Source: Rhodothermales bacterium
Lineage (GTDB): Bacteria > Bacteroidota > Rhodothermia > Rhodothermales > Bin80
Direction of reading: 5' to 3'
DNA: 64,000 bases
NCBI GenBank assembly: GCA_022821385.1
Contig: JAJEDR010000057.1
Span: forward strand, 22,569 to 86,568
Part shown: piece after piece, positions 39,367 to 49,853 of the stretch
How the letters are laid out: each line of letters starts with the position of its first letter
How positions within the stretch are numbered: the stretch's first letter is position 1
Translations under genes and position numbers: made by a program
Notes under the pieces: model-generated
Database searches by the model: none
What the model was told of the DNA's origin: nothing
Seen by the model: only the letters and a program-made list of their open reading frames with translations

Positions 39367-39394
39367 GTTGGTCAAGTGCAAACCGACCTTTTTT
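39367..39394 (+). terminator. Rho-independent terminator, copy 2
   Basis: The same GTTGGT/ACCGAC hairpin as at 38607, one extra C and six Ts, 61 bp after the stop of the second membrane gene. It is part of the duplicated unit. Confidence 0.75.
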
Positions 39395-39789
39395 CGGAGT
39401 TTCTCTCCTGTCGGACTTGGATTGCTACGAAGACTCGCCATTTGCTTTGACCCTTCTGAGAAATACTCATGCTTCGTGACGGTCATCATCGCTGTCTTAT
39501 TTATCAAAGGGAGCATAGTATGCAACGTATGTCCCTGCGGCCTACGAGTAGCGTGTCATCCAGGTACGCGTAGATTGCTCTAGGTAAGGTCTTTGAATCG
39601 TCCCATCCGAGCACGAGTTTGGTTTACGCGCGTCTCGGAGTATGCAGATTGAATGCAATACGTTTTTCCTCCTAGTATGGGATCGCGGAACCAGTCATGA
39701 TTGGCCAGTGGTTGGCTTTGAATCAAACTAACCTGGGGGACGATCACGCAGCAAACGTAAGATTGCGCTATTGTCTGTCGTTCGGGAGG

Positions 39790-39860
39790 AGAGCACGTCG
39801 TGAGTGTCTGCGCAAAACTCGTTCTGGTTGATCTGACCTGTATTATCAAATCCAGAACTC
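39790..39860 (-). pseudogene. Relic of a DrmMI-like methyltransferase 5' end
   Basis: On the minus strand a frame reads SGFDNTGQINQNEFCADTHD, which matches the opening of the methyltransferase at 20290 (FDYTGLVNQNEFYPDH). The DNA agrees too: tttgataatacaggtcagat against tttgattacacggggctagt, then an almost identical ccagaacgagtt. Just before it the remnant encodes AVILSEW, comparable to the AVILATH end of the adjoining SNF2 helicase. Similarity ends by about 39790, where no methylase continues. It therefore looks like the debris of a second helicase-methyltransferase junction upstream of clpB. Confidence 0.5.
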
Positions 39861-40191
39861 CACTCCGACAGTATCACCGCATACGAAAACATTTCCCGCC
39901 CCTTGCGTCTCCTCTCGGGAGGCCGAAGCGCATCCACGCAATCTTGAAATCCCACTACAATGTCGAACTTCCGATTGGGCAATTTCCGGGTTTCGGTTCG
40001 CCATAATTGCGGTAAAAATGGACGACATGGGTGCTTCGAGGGTGACATTCGCCTAGTTGACCTATAATCCAGTGCCTCGCTGCAGTTTATCAAGAGGGCA
40101 TGTGACAATTTGTCACGATTCTGTGGAGTGGAATACTTTTGGTTCATTAAATCTCCAAACACAACATTGACAAAAAAGGCGGATCAACACA

Positions 40192-42816
40192 ATGAACTTA
40201 AACAGTTACACCGTTAAAGCACGTGAGATTGTCCAGAAGGCGCTGGAAATCGCTGCAGGGAAAAACCACCAGGGATTGGATCCAGCGCACTTGCTGAAGG
40301 CGTTTTTGCTGGATCCCAACAGCATTGGCGTAACGATCATGCAGCGACTTGGTACAGACTTGCAGGGTCTGCAAACCGAGGTGGATCAATTGCTTGAAAA
40401 ATTGCCGGTGGTCACAGGATCATCGGTTGAAGGTGGCTATCTGACAAGCGAAGCCAAGCGCACTTTTGACAAAGCACTTGAGGAATCCCAGGCACTAAAG
40501 GATGAGTTTGTGAGCAGTGAGCATTTGCTCATTGCCTTGGCTGCGGTCAGTGGGCCTGTAAGTCAAGCACTGACACGTCGCGGCGTGACCAAAAAGGCAA
40601 TCCTCGGTGTACTCAAGGACGTTCGCGGCAATCGGCGCGTCACCGATCAGCACGCTGAAGATCGCTATCGTGCACTGGAACGTTTTACCCGTAATCTAAA
40701 CGAATTGGCCTCCACAGGAAAGATTGATCCAGTGATAGGGCGTGATGAAGAGATTCGACGGGTGTTGCAGATTCTTTCACGACGGAGAAAAAACAATCCG
40801 GTACTTATCGGAGAAGCAGGTGTGGGTAAAACTGCGATTGCGGAGGGTATCGCAATTCGGATCGTGCAAGGGGATGTACCCGAAGGTCTAAAGTCCAGAC
40901 GGCTGCACGCGCTTGATATGGGAGCTTTGATTGCAGGTGCCAAGTATCGGGGAGAATTTGAGGACCGATTGAAGGCCGTGGTCAAGGAGGTCACGGATGC
41001 AGATGGAGAAATTCTACTCTTCATTGACGAAATCCACACTCTAGTGGGAGCCGGAGCTGCTGAAGGTGCAATGGATGCCGCCAACATTCTCAAGCCAGCC
41101 CTGGCAAGGGGCGATCTCCGTGCTATTGGTGCAACAACACTGGATGAATATCGAAAGTATTTCGAGAAAGACAAAGCACTGGAGCGGAGGTTTCAGACAG
41201 TCTTGGTGAGCGAGCCTGATCTGGATGATGCAATTTCAATTCTCCGGGGTATCCGTGAACGTTACGAAGTGCACCACGGAGTGCGCATTACCGATGCAGC
41301 AATCGTTGCTGCCGCCCAATTGAGCAATCGATATATCGGGGATCGGCACTTACCGGACAAGGCGATTGATCTGGTTGATGAAGCTATGGCTCGCCTGCGG
41401 ACTGAGATCGACTCACTTCCCGAGGAACTGGATACATTGGAGCGACAGATCAGACAGCTGGAGATCGAACGTGAGGCACTCAAGCGTGAGGACGACGAGG
41501 GGAAGCTTGCAACGCTTGAAGAGCAGCTGGCCAACCTTACAGAGGAGCGCAGCAGCCTACGAGCGCGCTGGGATGAAGAGAAGCGTCTCATTTCGAAGAT
41601 CCGTGAGGCGAAAGAGCAGATAGAAGAATTACGTATCAAAGATGAAGCACTCGTGCGTGCAGGCCGATATGAAGAAGTTGCCAAAATCCGTCACGGCACC
41701 ATTCCCGGGCTTGAGCGCCAAATACAGGATGCGCAAGCTAGGATCTCAGAAGTGCAGGCAGGTGGAGCACTCTTGAAAGAAGAGGTAGATGCTGAGGATA
41801 TTGCAGAGATTGTCTCGAAATGGACCGGTATTCCAGTTGCCCGCATGCTGGAAAGCGAGCGGATCAAGCTGCTCCGTGCAGAGGATGAGTTGAGGCGTCG
41901 CGTAGTTGGTCAGGATGATGCCATTGAGGCTATTGCACATGCAGTGCGGCGCGGACGGGCAGGGTTACAGGAGCAGGGGCGCCCAATCGGATCCTTCATT
42001 TTCCTGGGATCTACTGGTGTAGGTAAGACTGAACTGGCCAAAGCACTGGCTGAATTCCTTTTCAATAGTGAACAGGCCCTGATACGTATAGATATGAGTG
42101 AGTACCAGGAGCGCCATACCGTAAGCAGACTGATCGGTGCGCCTCCAGGGTATGTGGGGTATGAAGAAGGCGGGCAGTTGACGGAGAGAGTCCGGCGAAG
42201 ACCCTACGCGGTGGTGCTGCTGGATGAAATCGAAAAAGCACATCCCGAGGTATTTAACATTCTGCTTCAAGTACTGGATGAGGGTTGTCTGACTGACAAT
42301 AAGGGGCGAACGACGGATTTCAAGAACACAATCGTGATCATGACCAGCAATCTTGGAAGTGATCTGATTCGTCAACGGATAGAGTCGGGAGAGACCCCGG
42401 ATCGTCAAGCGCTCAGACGTGAAATCATGGATCTCCTGAAGATGAGCGTGCGCCCGGAATTCCTGAATCGTATTGACGATATCGTGTTATTCAACTCACT
42501 GGACAGAGTCGCTATACGTCAGATTGTGGCGATCCAGTTTGCGCGTATTCAGCAGTTGGCACTAGAGAGCCATGACGTATCGCTCATACTGACGGAGGGT
42601 GCAAGGGATTATCTGGCGGAGAAGGGCTTTGATCCGGCATTTGGCGCGCGTCCAGTCAAGCGTCTGCTTCAGCGAGAGGTCGTTAATGCACTTGCGGAAG
42701 AAATTCTTTCAGGCTGGGTCTCTGCCGGCCAGACCGTTAACGTGGATGTGACTTCGGATGGCAATGGATTAGTGCTTGAGACCGAGCCGATAGGGGCCTC
42801 GGAGGTATTGGAATAA
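40192..42816 (+). CDS. clpB: ATP-dependent disaggregase ClpB
   Basis: 874 residues, the usual ClpB length. It holds a Clp N-domain (1-145), NBD1 with Walker A GEAGVGKT at 207-214 and LFIDEIHT, the ClpB-specific coiled-coil M-domain (~400-525), and NBD2 with GSTGVGKT at about 606-613 and [11 protein letters not shown]. The C-terminus has the D2-small domain. ClpB works with DnaK to rescue aggregated proteins in the cytosol. The M-domain separates it from ClpA/ClpC. I see no CIRCE or sigma32-type signal in the preceding bases that I can support. Confidence 0.97.
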   Translation: MNLNSYTVKAREIVQKALEIAAGKNHQGLDPAHLLKAFLLDPNSIGVTIMQRLGTDLQGLQTEVDQLLEKLPVVTGSSVEGGYLTSEAKRTFDKALEESQALKDEFVSSEHLLIALAAVSGPVSQALTRRGVTKKAILGVLKDVRGNRRVTDQHAEDRYRALERFTRNLNELASTGKIDPVIGRDEEIRRVLQILSRRRKNNPVLIGEAGVGKTAIAEGIAIRIVQGDVPEGLKSRRLHALDMGALIAGAKYRGEFEDRLKAVVKEVTDADGEILLFIDEIHTLVGAGAAEGAMDAANILKPALARGDLRAIGATTLDEYRKYFEKDKALERRFQTVLVSEPDLDDAISILRGIRERYEVHHGVRITDAAIVAAAQLSNRYIGDRHLPDKAIDLVDEAMARLRTEIDSLPEELDTLERQIRQLEIEREALKREDDEGKLATLEEQLANLTEERSSLRARWDEEKRLISKIREAKEQIEELRIKDEALVRAGRYEEVAKIRHGTIPGLERQIQDAQARISEVQAGGALLKEEVDAEDIAEIVSKWTGIPVARMLESERIKLLRAEDELRRRVVGQDDAIEAIAHAVRRGRAGLQEQGRPIGSFIFLGSTGVGKTELAKALAEFLFNSEQALIRIDMSEYQERHTVSRLIGAPPGYVGYEEGGQLTERVRRRPYAVVLLDEIEKAHPEVFNILLQVLDEGCLTDNKGRTTDFKNTIVIMTSNLGSDLIRQRIESGETPDRQALRREIMDLLKMSVRPEFLNRIDDIVLFNSLDRVAIRQIVAIQFARIQQLALESHDVSLILTEGARDYLAEKGFDPAFGARPVKRLLQREVVNALAEEILSGWVSAGQTVNVDVTSDGNGLVLETEPIGASEVLE

Positions 42817-42930
42817 CGGCATTTAACGGTCGAGTTCTCCATAATAGGGCATATATGTGCTATATTGGCGTATATTTCAGTGTCCGGTCATTGTTGGAAT
42901 ACCGGTTATTAAGTTGGAGGACGACCGCTT

Positions 42931-45900
42931 ATGTACTTAGGCAAACTTCTTGTTCAAGGTTTTAAGAGTTTCGCCTCTGCGACGGAGTTGTGTTTTGATC
43001 CGGGGATCACCGCCATTGTTGGTCCCAATGGCTGTGGAAAATCCAACATTGTTGATGCATTGCGTTGGGTCATTGGAGAGCAGCGAGCGCGTGTGCTGCG
43101 ATCTGACAAAATGGACAACATCATCTTCAACGGGACGTCGAAACGTCGTGCGGTAGGATTAGCCGAAGTTCAGTTGACGATAATGAATACTCGGGGAATC
43201 CTGCCTCTGGAGTATTCCGAAGTGATGTTAGGACGTCGGCTGTATCGCTCCGGGGAGGCAGAGTATTTGCTTAACGGCGTGCCCTGCAGGCTTAGGGACA
43301 TAACGGACCTGTTTACTGATACCGGAATGGGTGCGGGTGCCTACTCGGTCATTGAGCTGAAAATGATCGAGGAGATTCTCTCTGAGAGCACCCAGGATCG
43401 TCGCCGGCTGTTTGAGGAAGCCTCGGGGATCACGCGATACAAGAAACGTCGAGCGGATGCGTTGCGCAAGCTTGATAGCATGGAATCTGATCTTGCGCGT
43501 GTTCGGGATCTGAAAGATGAGATATCCACACGTGTGCGCAGCCTCAAACGGCAGGCCAGTATTGCTGCACGATATTTGCGCTATAAGTCTGAGCTGAGCA
43601 GCGCCCAGCTAACACTTCTTCAGTCTGAGTATAGTCGGTTGGCTTTTGAGGAGGAGATCCATGCAGAGGATGAAGCTAGGATAGCGGATCTTTGTGTGGA
43701 TCTGAGCGCCAAGCTGCATGCCTGCGATGTGCAACTTGAAGCCCTCAGAACCCGGTTTGTATCTGAGCAGCAGTCAGCAACAGCTAACCGCCAGGAGTTG
43801 GTTAGGCATGAACAACGTGTCGTGGAGCTGGAGGGAGAGATACGATTGGGTCAAGCGAACCTGAAAATGATTGCACGCGATCTGGATAGATTGCTTGTGG
43901 AGGGGGAAGCGGTAGCCTCTGAATCCGTAGAGTTGTCCAATGATCGAGAGTCTGTAAGCGCGGCGCTGTCTACTGCAATGCCGCAGGCAGTCGAGGCTGC
44001 TCAGGCCTTGGATGATGCGATCGCTGCAAGAGATGCCGCACGCGAGAACTTAGGGTTGCTGGAGCGCGAAAGAAAGTCTCTCCAAGGAACGGCCAATGAC
44101 CTAAGTCAGCAAAGGGCAGGTATCCAGCGTCGAGTTGACCTGTTGCAAGGCCGGATTATCAATTTGAGGAGAGAAGAAGACAGACTGAGTGCAGAGCAGG
44201 AGTCCGGGGATGAAACAGATGCGGGGGCAGCAAAGGCGGTCGAGGCTGCCAACAATGCGCTTGAAGAAGCAAGACGGCAGCTTGATGCTGCAAGGTCCGA
44301 GCGAATCGCAGCCGAAACCGCACATGAAGCGCTGGCAGGAAGGATTACACATGCAGAAGATGCTGTACGACTGGCTGAAAAGAGCTTGGCTGCGAAGCTC
44401 GGAGAAGAGAAGATTCTGAGCGATCTCATTGATGCCTACGAATTCTTCCCGGACGCGGTTCGGTATCTCTCAACCCAGCCAGAGAACGTTGAGGTTGCTG
44501 CGCTTGGGGATCTGATCACATGTGAACCGAAATATCGGGCTGCCTTGGCCGGTGCGCTTGGGGCCTACGGAACCTGTATGGTTGCGAAGACGGAATCAGA
44601 TGCAGAGGCGGCAGCTGAGCAGCTTCGCCAAGGGGATATGGGGCGCGCATATTTCATTGTGCTGGAGAATGTCCCAGATACTCCCCTGATCAAAGAGAAT
44701 CCGCCCAATGCTTTGCGGACGCTTGTTAGACTGCGGGAGAAGGATTGTGCGCCGATCGTCAATCTTTTGCTGCAGGATATTCTTCTGGTCGAATCGCTTG
44801 AGGAGGCCCAGCTGTTGCTTAAAAATGGAGGGGGTGCGAATAATCGGTATGTAACTTTGCGAGGGGAATGGATAGATGCAAGGGGGATGCTGTATGCGGG
44901 AGGGGAAGAAGAGGGTGGGGTTTATTCATACTTGGTCCAACGAGGCAATCTGCAGGAGGCCAGAGATGCGTGCAGCGAGCTTGAGCAGGAGGTTGAACAG
45001 GCAAAATGTTTCCTCACGGAGATCCGCACAGCTCAGCATCAATTAAAATTGAAAGAAGTTATAGATCGGGCCCGCGCGGCGGAAGCAAGGTATGCAGAGG
45101 CAAGTAGGACAGCCCAAAACTGTGCGCAAATTCATGAGATCGCCTCAAACCGGTTGGGGGAACTCAGGCATCGGCAGTCGCAGGTTGTGCAGGAAATTTT
45201 GGATTTGGAGGCGCAGGTGCAGTCCTATAGCGATGAACTGCAAGAGTCTGATAAAAAACTCGTTGAGATACAAACGCATCTCGAACTGGTGAACGGCAAG
45301 ATTGAGACCTCCACAGCGCAGTTAGAGAGGGCGCAGAATACTCACATCATGGCGCAGGCTGCCGCTGTTAAAACAGCGTCCGAGTGTGATCGTCTTAAGG
45401 GTGATCTTGAGCGTCTCGAGCAGCATCAGGTGCGTCTGGATAAACGTGTAGCGCAGCAAGGTAGAGATCATGCCGTATTGATAGAGTCGCAGAAGAAGGT
45501 TGGTGCTCAAGTGCGTGAACTAACGCATAAATGCGACAAGGAGCGTGCTCGCCGCAAAGACCTGGATAATCTGAGTGCACAGGATAGAGCACGTGAGCAC
45601 GAGTCTCGTGTTGAATTGGAGCAGGTGAATGATCGTGTACGCAAAGGGCGCAGAGCCCTTCAGGAGGCAAAGCAGGAAGAAGCGGACGTTCGCGTAAAAC
45701 GCAGTGCACTGGCGGCGCGTTTAGAGGACATGGTGCACCGTGCTCGTGAAGAATACAGCACCGAACTTACTATAATTTCAGAAGAGACCGAGATTGACGA
45801 GGTTGCGCTCAGAGAAGAAATCCAGCAAAAAGAGCGCAAGCTGCAATCAATGGGCAACGTCAATGCACTCGCCCTTGAAGAGTATGAGAAAGAGAATGAG

Positions 45901-46467
45901 CGGCTCGAGTTTATGGAGGCACAGTATACGGATCTTGAGGAAGCTCGAAATACATTGATTCGCACGATCAGAGAGATAAATCGTACGGCTTCGAAGCAGT
46001 TCATTGACACTTTTGTATTAATACGAGAAAACTTTCGTGAGCTTTTTTGTGAGCTTTTTGGCGAGAAAGCCAAATGCGAACTTGATCTGACCGTCCCGGA
46101 AGACGTCTTGGAATCGCCAATCGCTGTTACGGCCAGGCCAAGTGGGAAGCGCCCGGTAAGTATAGCACAGTTGTCAAGCGGCGAAAAAACCCTTACGGCA
46201 ATTGCGTTACTGTTCGCGATTTATCTGGTCAAACCAAGCCCATTCTGCTTCCTTGACGAGGTAGACGCTCCTTTGGATGACGCTAACGTGGAGCATTTTA
46301 TGCGTCTCATCCGCCGCTTTTCTTCGGACACACAGTTCGTTCTGGTTACACACAATAAGCGAACAATGGAAATGGCCGACAGGTTGTACGGCATCACGAT
46401 GCAGGAAGAAGGAGTTTCCAGCCTGGTGAGTGTGCGCTTCGAGGAGGCGATGGCTATGGCAGGATAG
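42931..46467 (+). CDS. smc: Chromosome segregation ATPase SMC
   Basis: 1178 residues. N-terminal Walker [17 protein letters not shown] begins at 31. A first long coiled coil runs to about 490, then a hinge ([20 protein letters not shown] to about 650), a second coiled coil, and the C-terminal ABC signature [16 protein letters not shown] with Walker [14 protein letters not shown]. This is a complete bacterial SMC, the core of condensin with ScpA/ScpB (not in window). A strong Shine-Dalgarno (GGAGGA) lies 11 bases before the ATG. The gene follows clpB with a 114-bp gap. Its 3' end overlaps the convergent RidA-family gene by 14 bp. Confidence 0.97.
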   Translation: MYLGKLLVQGFKSFASATELCFDPGITAIVGPNGCGKSNIVDALRWVIGEQRARVLRSDKMDNIIFNGTSKRRAVGLAEVQLTIMNTRGILPLEYSEVMLGRRLYRSGEAEYLLNGVPCRLRDITDLFTDTGMGAGAYSVIELKMIEEILSESTQDRRRLFEEASGITRYKKRRADALRKLDSMESDLARVRDLKDEISTRVRSLKRQASIAARYLRYKSELSSAQLTLLQSEYSRLAFEEEIHAEDEARIADLCVDLSAKLHACDVQLEALRTRFVSEQQSATANRQELVRHEQRVVELEGEIRLGQANLKMIARDLDRLLVEGEAVASESVELSNDRESVSAALSTAMPQAVEAAQALDDAIAARDAARENLGLLERERKSLQGTANDLSQQRAGIQRRVDLLQGRIINLRREEDRLSAEQESGDETDAGAAKAVEAANNALEEARRQLDAARSERIAAETAHEALAGRITHAEDAVRLAEKSLAAKLGEEKILSDLIDAYEFFPDAVRYLSTQPENVEVAALGDLITCEPKYRAALAGALGAYGTCMVAKTESDAEAAAEQLRQGDMGRAYFIVLENVPDTPLIKENPPNALRTLVRLREKDCAPIVNLLLQDILLVESLEEAQLLLKNGGGANNRYVTLRGEWIDARGMLYAGGEEEGGVYSYLVQRGNLQEARDACSELEQEVEQAKCFLTEIRTAQHQLKLKEVIDRARAAEARYAEASRTAQNCAQIHEIASNRLGELRHRQSQVVQEILDLEAQVQSYSDELQESDKKLVEIQTHLELVNGKIETSTAQLERAQNTHIMAQAAAVKTASECDRLKGDLERLEQHQVRLDKRVAQQGRDHAVLIESQKKVGAQVRELTHKCDKERARRKDLDNLSAQDRAREHESRVELEQVNDRVRKGRRALQEAKQEEADVRVKRSALAARLEDMVHRAREEYSTELTIISEETEIDEVALREEIQQKERKLQSMGNVNALALEEYEKENERLEFMEAQYTDLEEARNTLIRTIREINRTASKQFIDTFVLIRENFRELFCELFGEKAKCELDLTVPEDVLESPIAVTARPSGKRPVSIAQLSSGEKTLTAIALLFAIYLVKPSPFCFLDEVDAPLDDANVEHFMRLIRRFSSDTQFVLVTHNKRTMEMADRLYGITMQEEGVSSLVSVRFEEAMAMAG

Positions 46468-46852
46468 CGTCCACTTCTATCTCGACGAGAAACTCAGGTG
46501 CGATCAGTCCAGAAACTTCCACCATTGTGGCTGCGGGCCGAATATCCTGGAAGACCTCGCCGTGGGCTTTGCCGACCCTATCGCCATCGGCAAGAATATC
46601 CACGACATACATGCGCGTACGCACGACATCTGTAAGAGAACTCCCCAGTTTTTGAAGGGCTTCAGCGATTATGGCAAAAATATGTAGGGCCTGTTTATAG
46701 GCGTCGCCATGGCCCACAACCGTCCCATCTGATTCAGTTGCAGTAGTGCCCGATACATGCACATGCCGACCGACACGCACAGCGCGCGTGTACCCGTATT
46801 TTGTTTCCCAAACTGCCCCGCTGCTGACAGACAGTCGCTCAGATTCCTTCAT
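46454..46852 (-). CDS. RidA/YjgF-family protein
   Basis: 132 residues, the family size. Segments [51 protein letters not shown] and the C-terminal [18 protein letters not shown] fit the trimeric YjgF/YER057c/UK114 fold. The Arg in RTRMYV aligns with the Arg that binds the carboxylate of imines. RidA members hydrolyse reactive enamine/imine intermediates; this one may be a different subfamily. It converges on smc with overlapping 3' ends. Confidence 0.85.
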   Translation of the reverse strand: MKESERLSVSSGAVWETKYGYTRAVRVGRHVHVSGTTATESDGTVVGHGDAYKQALHIFAIIAEALQKLGSSLTDVVRTRMYVVDILADGDRVGKAHGEVFQDIRPAATMVEVSGLIAPEFLVEIEVDAILP

Positions 46853-47109
46853 AGACTAGACGGTATCTGATCAGAGGATGGGCTTGGCGGACTCCAGAAC
46901 ACGTCAGGTTACCAATGCTACACGAAAGACGGAGGCCATAAAGCCATCAATCACATTAACCGAAAGTCGCATACATCCGTCCCATTTATCTTAAAAAGAA
47001 AGCGCATCGGAGGAGCATCACGCTACAATTGACATGGGTAGCGTTGATACCAGACCGGAGAGCGCAGGAGAAGCCGAGAGTAGCGCAGTTTGCGAGCAGG
47101 ACCGCACAC

Positions 47110-47601
47110 TCAGAGCGTAACGTATCTCACGAGTCTGGCGAGTTCCTCATCATCGACATACTTGCCGATTTCGCGTTCAAACTGGGCCATGCTTTCGTAG
47201 GGGCGATACTCCTTAAACTCGTGCAGCATCCTGCTTCCGACGCCTGGAATTGCAAGGATATCTTCGTCGGAAGCGGAATTGATCTCAACGGGTACAAAAA
47301 CCGTTCTCAATATCTCTTCGGCGGTCTCCTCGCCAATCTCGGCAGCGAGTACGGAATACAGTTCTCCAAGTGAAGCGAATGGGCGATGAGCAGCTATGTG
47401 GGCGGCGACTGCATCACTAGTTGTTTCCTGCAGTGCTTGCTCAGTAGCGGTGTTGGCATCCAGTAATTCCTCTCCCTGCGAGGATACCGCATCCACGAGG
47501 GCAACATCGTCCTCACTCGAAGATTCATACGAATCCCCGCCTCCGCCACAGGCGGCAACCAACAGCGCAAGAGCGAGAAGCCCAGTACGCAGATAATTCA
47601 T
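47110..47601 (-). CDS. Lipoprotein with helix-hairpin-helix domain
   Basis: 163 residues. The signal MNYLRTGLLALALLVAAC ends in a lipobox. After an acidic linker, the C-terminal part reads VEINSASDEDILAIPGVGSR and EFKEYRPYESMAQFEREIGK, a ComEA/ComEC-type helix-hairpin-helix unit (IPGVG). HhH domains of this type bind DNA; in extracytoplasmic proteins they occur in DNA uptake. A role in DNA binding at the envelope is possible but not shown. It follows an acidic lipoprotein gene on the same strand. Confidence 0.7.
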   Translation of the reverse strand: MNYLRTGLLALALLVAACGGGGDSYESSSEDDVALVDAVSSQGEELLDANTATEQALQETTSDAVAAHIAAHRPFASLGELYSVLAAEIGEETAEEILRTVFVPVEINSASDEDILAIPGVGSRMLHEFKEYRPYESMAQFEREIGKYVDDEELARLVRYVTL

Positions 47602-47637
47602 TATTTATCGGTCTATTGCCCGAAGGCAGTGGTTACT

Positions 47638-47934
47638 TCAGAGTAACTCGTCGGGTGCATGTTCACCCTCGTCCTCGCCCTCCTCACCATGATCTTCTTC
47701 TGCTTCTTCACCTTCATCCGACATCTCGCCCTCGTCCATATCGTGCATGGCTTCGGTGGAGTCGCTGTCCATGGCATCATCCTCCATCATGGCATCATCA
47801 CCATCCATAGCAGCTTCTTCCTCCATGGCGTCGCCAGGAGCGGCCGCATCGTCAGTTGCGGCATCGTCAGCGCTGCCACCGCAGGCGGCAATCAGCAAGG
47901 CAAGAACGAAGAGGGGAATTTGAAAGAATTTCAT
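47638..47934 (-). CDS. Acidic low-complexity lipoprotein
   Basis: 98 residues from ATG 47934. The signal MKFFQIPLFVLALLIAAC gives a lipidated Cys followed by GG. The rest is almost only Asp, Glu, Ala, Met and His. It is disordered and strongly negative, perhaps metal- or cation-binding; no fold is recognised. The start overlaps the preceding membrane-protein stop by 4 bp (ATGA), so it belongs to the efflux operon. Confidence 0.65.
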   Translation of the reverse strand: MKFFQIPLFVLALLIAACGGSADDAATDDAAAPGDAMEEEAAMDGDDAMMEDDAMDSDSTEAMHDMDEGEMSDEGEEAEEDHGEEGEDEGEHAPDELL

Positions 47935-48344
47935 TTTGAAACCGGTGGTTGAATAAGTGCTGTGATCAAGCCTAAAAGACCGATGTAAATCATCGAGCCA
48001 GGCGCCAAAGCGGGCAATGCCCCCCTCAGTGATCTCCATAATAAAGAAAAAAAAGATAAGTTATTATACATTTCGAGCTCAAATTCAAAATTTCCTTTCA
48101 AATGTAGAAATAATCCTACCATTCCAGTCAAAATGCTCAATACCATGCTGATCCTTAAAAGCTTTCGTATGAGTGGTCCGGGTGCAAAGAAATGGATCAG
48201 AGTTAGCGAGAGGCAAAGAGTCAAGACCACGATAGGGGCCCACTGCCAGGGATCCTCAAAGTGACCAAGCAACCCTAGCTCAGTGACAGTGCCGACCAAC
48301 GCAAGCACGAGTACGGCATGGCAGAGCCGGTACATGATCATCAT
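47931..48344 (-). CDS. Four-helix membrane protein in the efflux operon
   Basis: 137 residues from ATG 48344 (MMIMYRLCHAVLVLALVGTV), one base after the permease stop. Helices fall at about 7-23, 36-52, 63-80 and 113-128, with a GHFEDPWQWAP loop. The fold is unknown; such a small protein often accompanies ABC permeases of this type. It overlaps the next lipoprotein by ATGA. The tight spacing places it in one operon with the permease. Confidence 0.65.
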   Translation of the reverse strand: MMIMYRLCHAVLVLALVGTVTELGLLGHFEDPWQWAPIVVLTLCLSLTLIHFFAPGPLIRKLLRISMVLSILTGMVGLFLHLKGNFEFELEMYNNLSFFSLLWRSLRGALPALAPGSMIYIGLLGLITALIQPPVSK

Positions 48345-48345
48345 A

Positions 48346-49563
48346 TCATTCGTGGCGCAGGGCCTCAATCGGATTCAGTGCTGCAGCTTTTCGCGCGGGA
48401 TAGAATCCGAAGAAGATACCGACTCCCGCAGAAAAAACCAGAGCAATCATGACCGTAGTCGGCGAAGTAACGGTATTCCAGCCGGTCACCTGACTCAGCA
48501 TGATTGCACTGGCGAATCCAATGCCGACCCCGATAGCACCTCCCAGAACACTCATAACGACACTCTCAATAAGGAACTGCGTAAGTATATCCCTTCCACG
48601 TGCACCGATAGCCATGCGAATTCCGATTTCTCGGGTGCGTTCAGTAACAGATACGAGCATAATATTCATGATTCCAATGCCTCCGACCAAGAGCGAGATC
48701 GAAGCAATGGCGGCCAGCAACAAGGTCATAACCTCCGTGGTGCCTTGTGCGGCTTCCGCGAGATCGTTCTGGTTTCGGACCGTGAAATCATCTTCAGCGA
48801 AACTTGCCAAACCATGTGATTCACGCATAATGGCTCGAATTTCTTCTTGTGCCGCAGGGATATCCCTTGATGAAGGCGTACTTGCCAGGATCTGGAATAT
48901 GCGGCTCCATCCGCTGAGACGGGTCTGGACCGTCGTATAGGGTGCAAGAATTACGTCATCCTGGTCTGTACCGCTGGCAGTTTGCCCTTTGGCTTCGAGG
49001 ACGCCAACTACCCGCACTGGCACGTTGCGTATCTGGACAGTTATACCAACCGGATCTTCGCCAGGAAACAGGTTTTCTGCTACGGTGTGTCCCAATACTG
49101 CCACACGCCGCATCTGGCGTAATTCGCTCTGATCAAAGAATCGGCCATACTTGAGCTTCCAGTTGCGAATAATCTGGTAATCTGTTGAAACACCATTGAT
49201 GGTCGTGCGCCAGTTACCTTGCCCCCCGATGACCTGTGTTCGGCTAAACACGACAGGTGAGACTGCAGATACGATCAGACTTTCCCGTTTGATTTTTTCC
49301 GCGTCCTTTATGGTAAGGCGGTTATAGCTTTGTGCTCCCCGACTCACACCGCCCTGGCTGCTGGCTCCGGGGGTTACCACAATCAGGTTGGTGCCCAAGG
49401 TGTTAATCTGATCTTGAATTTGGGACTGTGCCCCCTGTCCAACAGCAACCATGACAATAACTGCGCCTACGCCAATCATAATCCCCAGCATTGTGAGAAG
49501 CGATCGCATTTTGTTCTTCAGGATGCTCTGTGAGGCAACCGTGACTAGCGTGGAAGCTTTCAT
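48346..49563 (-). CDS. MacB-type ABC permease (FtsX/MacB_PCD)
   Basis: 405 residues. The N-terminal helix (KMRSLLTMLGIMIGVGAVIV) is followed by a large periplasmic domain (MacB_PCD, with VVTPGASSQGGVSRG and FDQSELRQMRRVAVLGHTVA) and three C-terminal helices (SLLVGGIGIMNIMLVSVTER, VLGGAIGVGIGFASAIMLS, and one near FSAGVGIFFGFYPA). No ATPase domain is fused, so a separate ATP-binding subunit is needed. In this operon it would be the gene upstream, which is only a remnant (49622-49850). Confidence 0.9.
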   Translation of the reverse strand: MKASTLVTVASQSILKNKMRSLLTMLGIMIGVGAVIVMVAVGQGAQSQIQDQINTLGTNLIVVTPGASSQGGVSRGAQSYNRLTIKDAEKIKRESLIVSAVSPVVFSRTQVIGGQGNWRTTINGVSTDYQIIRNWKLKYGRFFDQSELRQMRRVAVLGHTVAENLFPGEDPVGITVQIRNVPVRVVGVLEAKGQTASGTDQDDVILAPYTTVQTRLSGWSRIFQILASTPSSRDIPAAQEEIRAIMRESHGLASFAEDDFTVRNQNDLAEAAQGTTEVMTLLLAAIASISLLVGGIGIMNIMLVSVTERTREIGIRMAIGARGRDILTQFLIESVVMSVLGGAIGVGIGFASAIMLSQVTGWNTVTSPTTVMIALVFSAGVGIFFGFYPARKAAALNPIEALRHE

Positions 49564-49621
49564 AGGTCAGGCTGATATCTAGAGTTTTGGGTATAGTTTG
49601 GGTTTTGTCGAACGACGGTTT

Positions 49622-49850
49622 TCAATACGGTTGTCCTGCGGCTTTACCGTCGCGCAACTCAATGATGTGCTTTGAGCAGTCAGTCACATCGGGTGCGTGT
49701 GCAATCAGCAGGACGGTAATTCCTGGCCGTAAGCCTTTGAAACTGGGAAAGAACCTCGACATCAATACCTAGGAGGGCATGTACCGCGGTTTTGTCCATT
49801 GCGAACGCATTAGTGGTTCCCAGTGTACGCATCACAGTTTCACGTTCCAT
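49622..49850 (-). pseudogene. Fragment of the ABC transporter ATPase
   Basis: The 290-bp gap between adaptor and permease encodes, in two frames, only the last third of a LolD/MacB-type ATPase. The first frame has FAMDKTAV where Walker B and its Glu should stand (D-E replaced by D-K), then GIDVEVLSQFQRL. After a shift, GITVLLIAHAPDVTDCSKHI and IELRDGKA follow, ending in TGA at 49622; the H-loop His is kept. Walker A, the Q-loop and the signature motif are absent. The rest was lost by deletion; the reading frame is broken near 49730. Confidence 0.8.
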
Positions 49851-49853
49851 TTG

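Larger units (their letters stand above)
38217..39602 (+). repeat. Tandem duplication of gene plus terminator, 759-bp period
   Basis: The start codons are 759 bp apart. Similarity covers the gene, the terminator and about 200 bp beyond, for example cgtatgtccctgcggcc at about 38765 and 39525, and the later aggtcttgaatcgt/aggtctttgaatcgt strings. The repeats differ by scattered substitutions and small indels, so the event is not recent. Confidence 0.75.

Noticed and set aside
38217..39602. CRISPR array
   Set aside because: The repeats are two copies of a whole gene plus terminator with a 759-bp period, not short spaced repeats.
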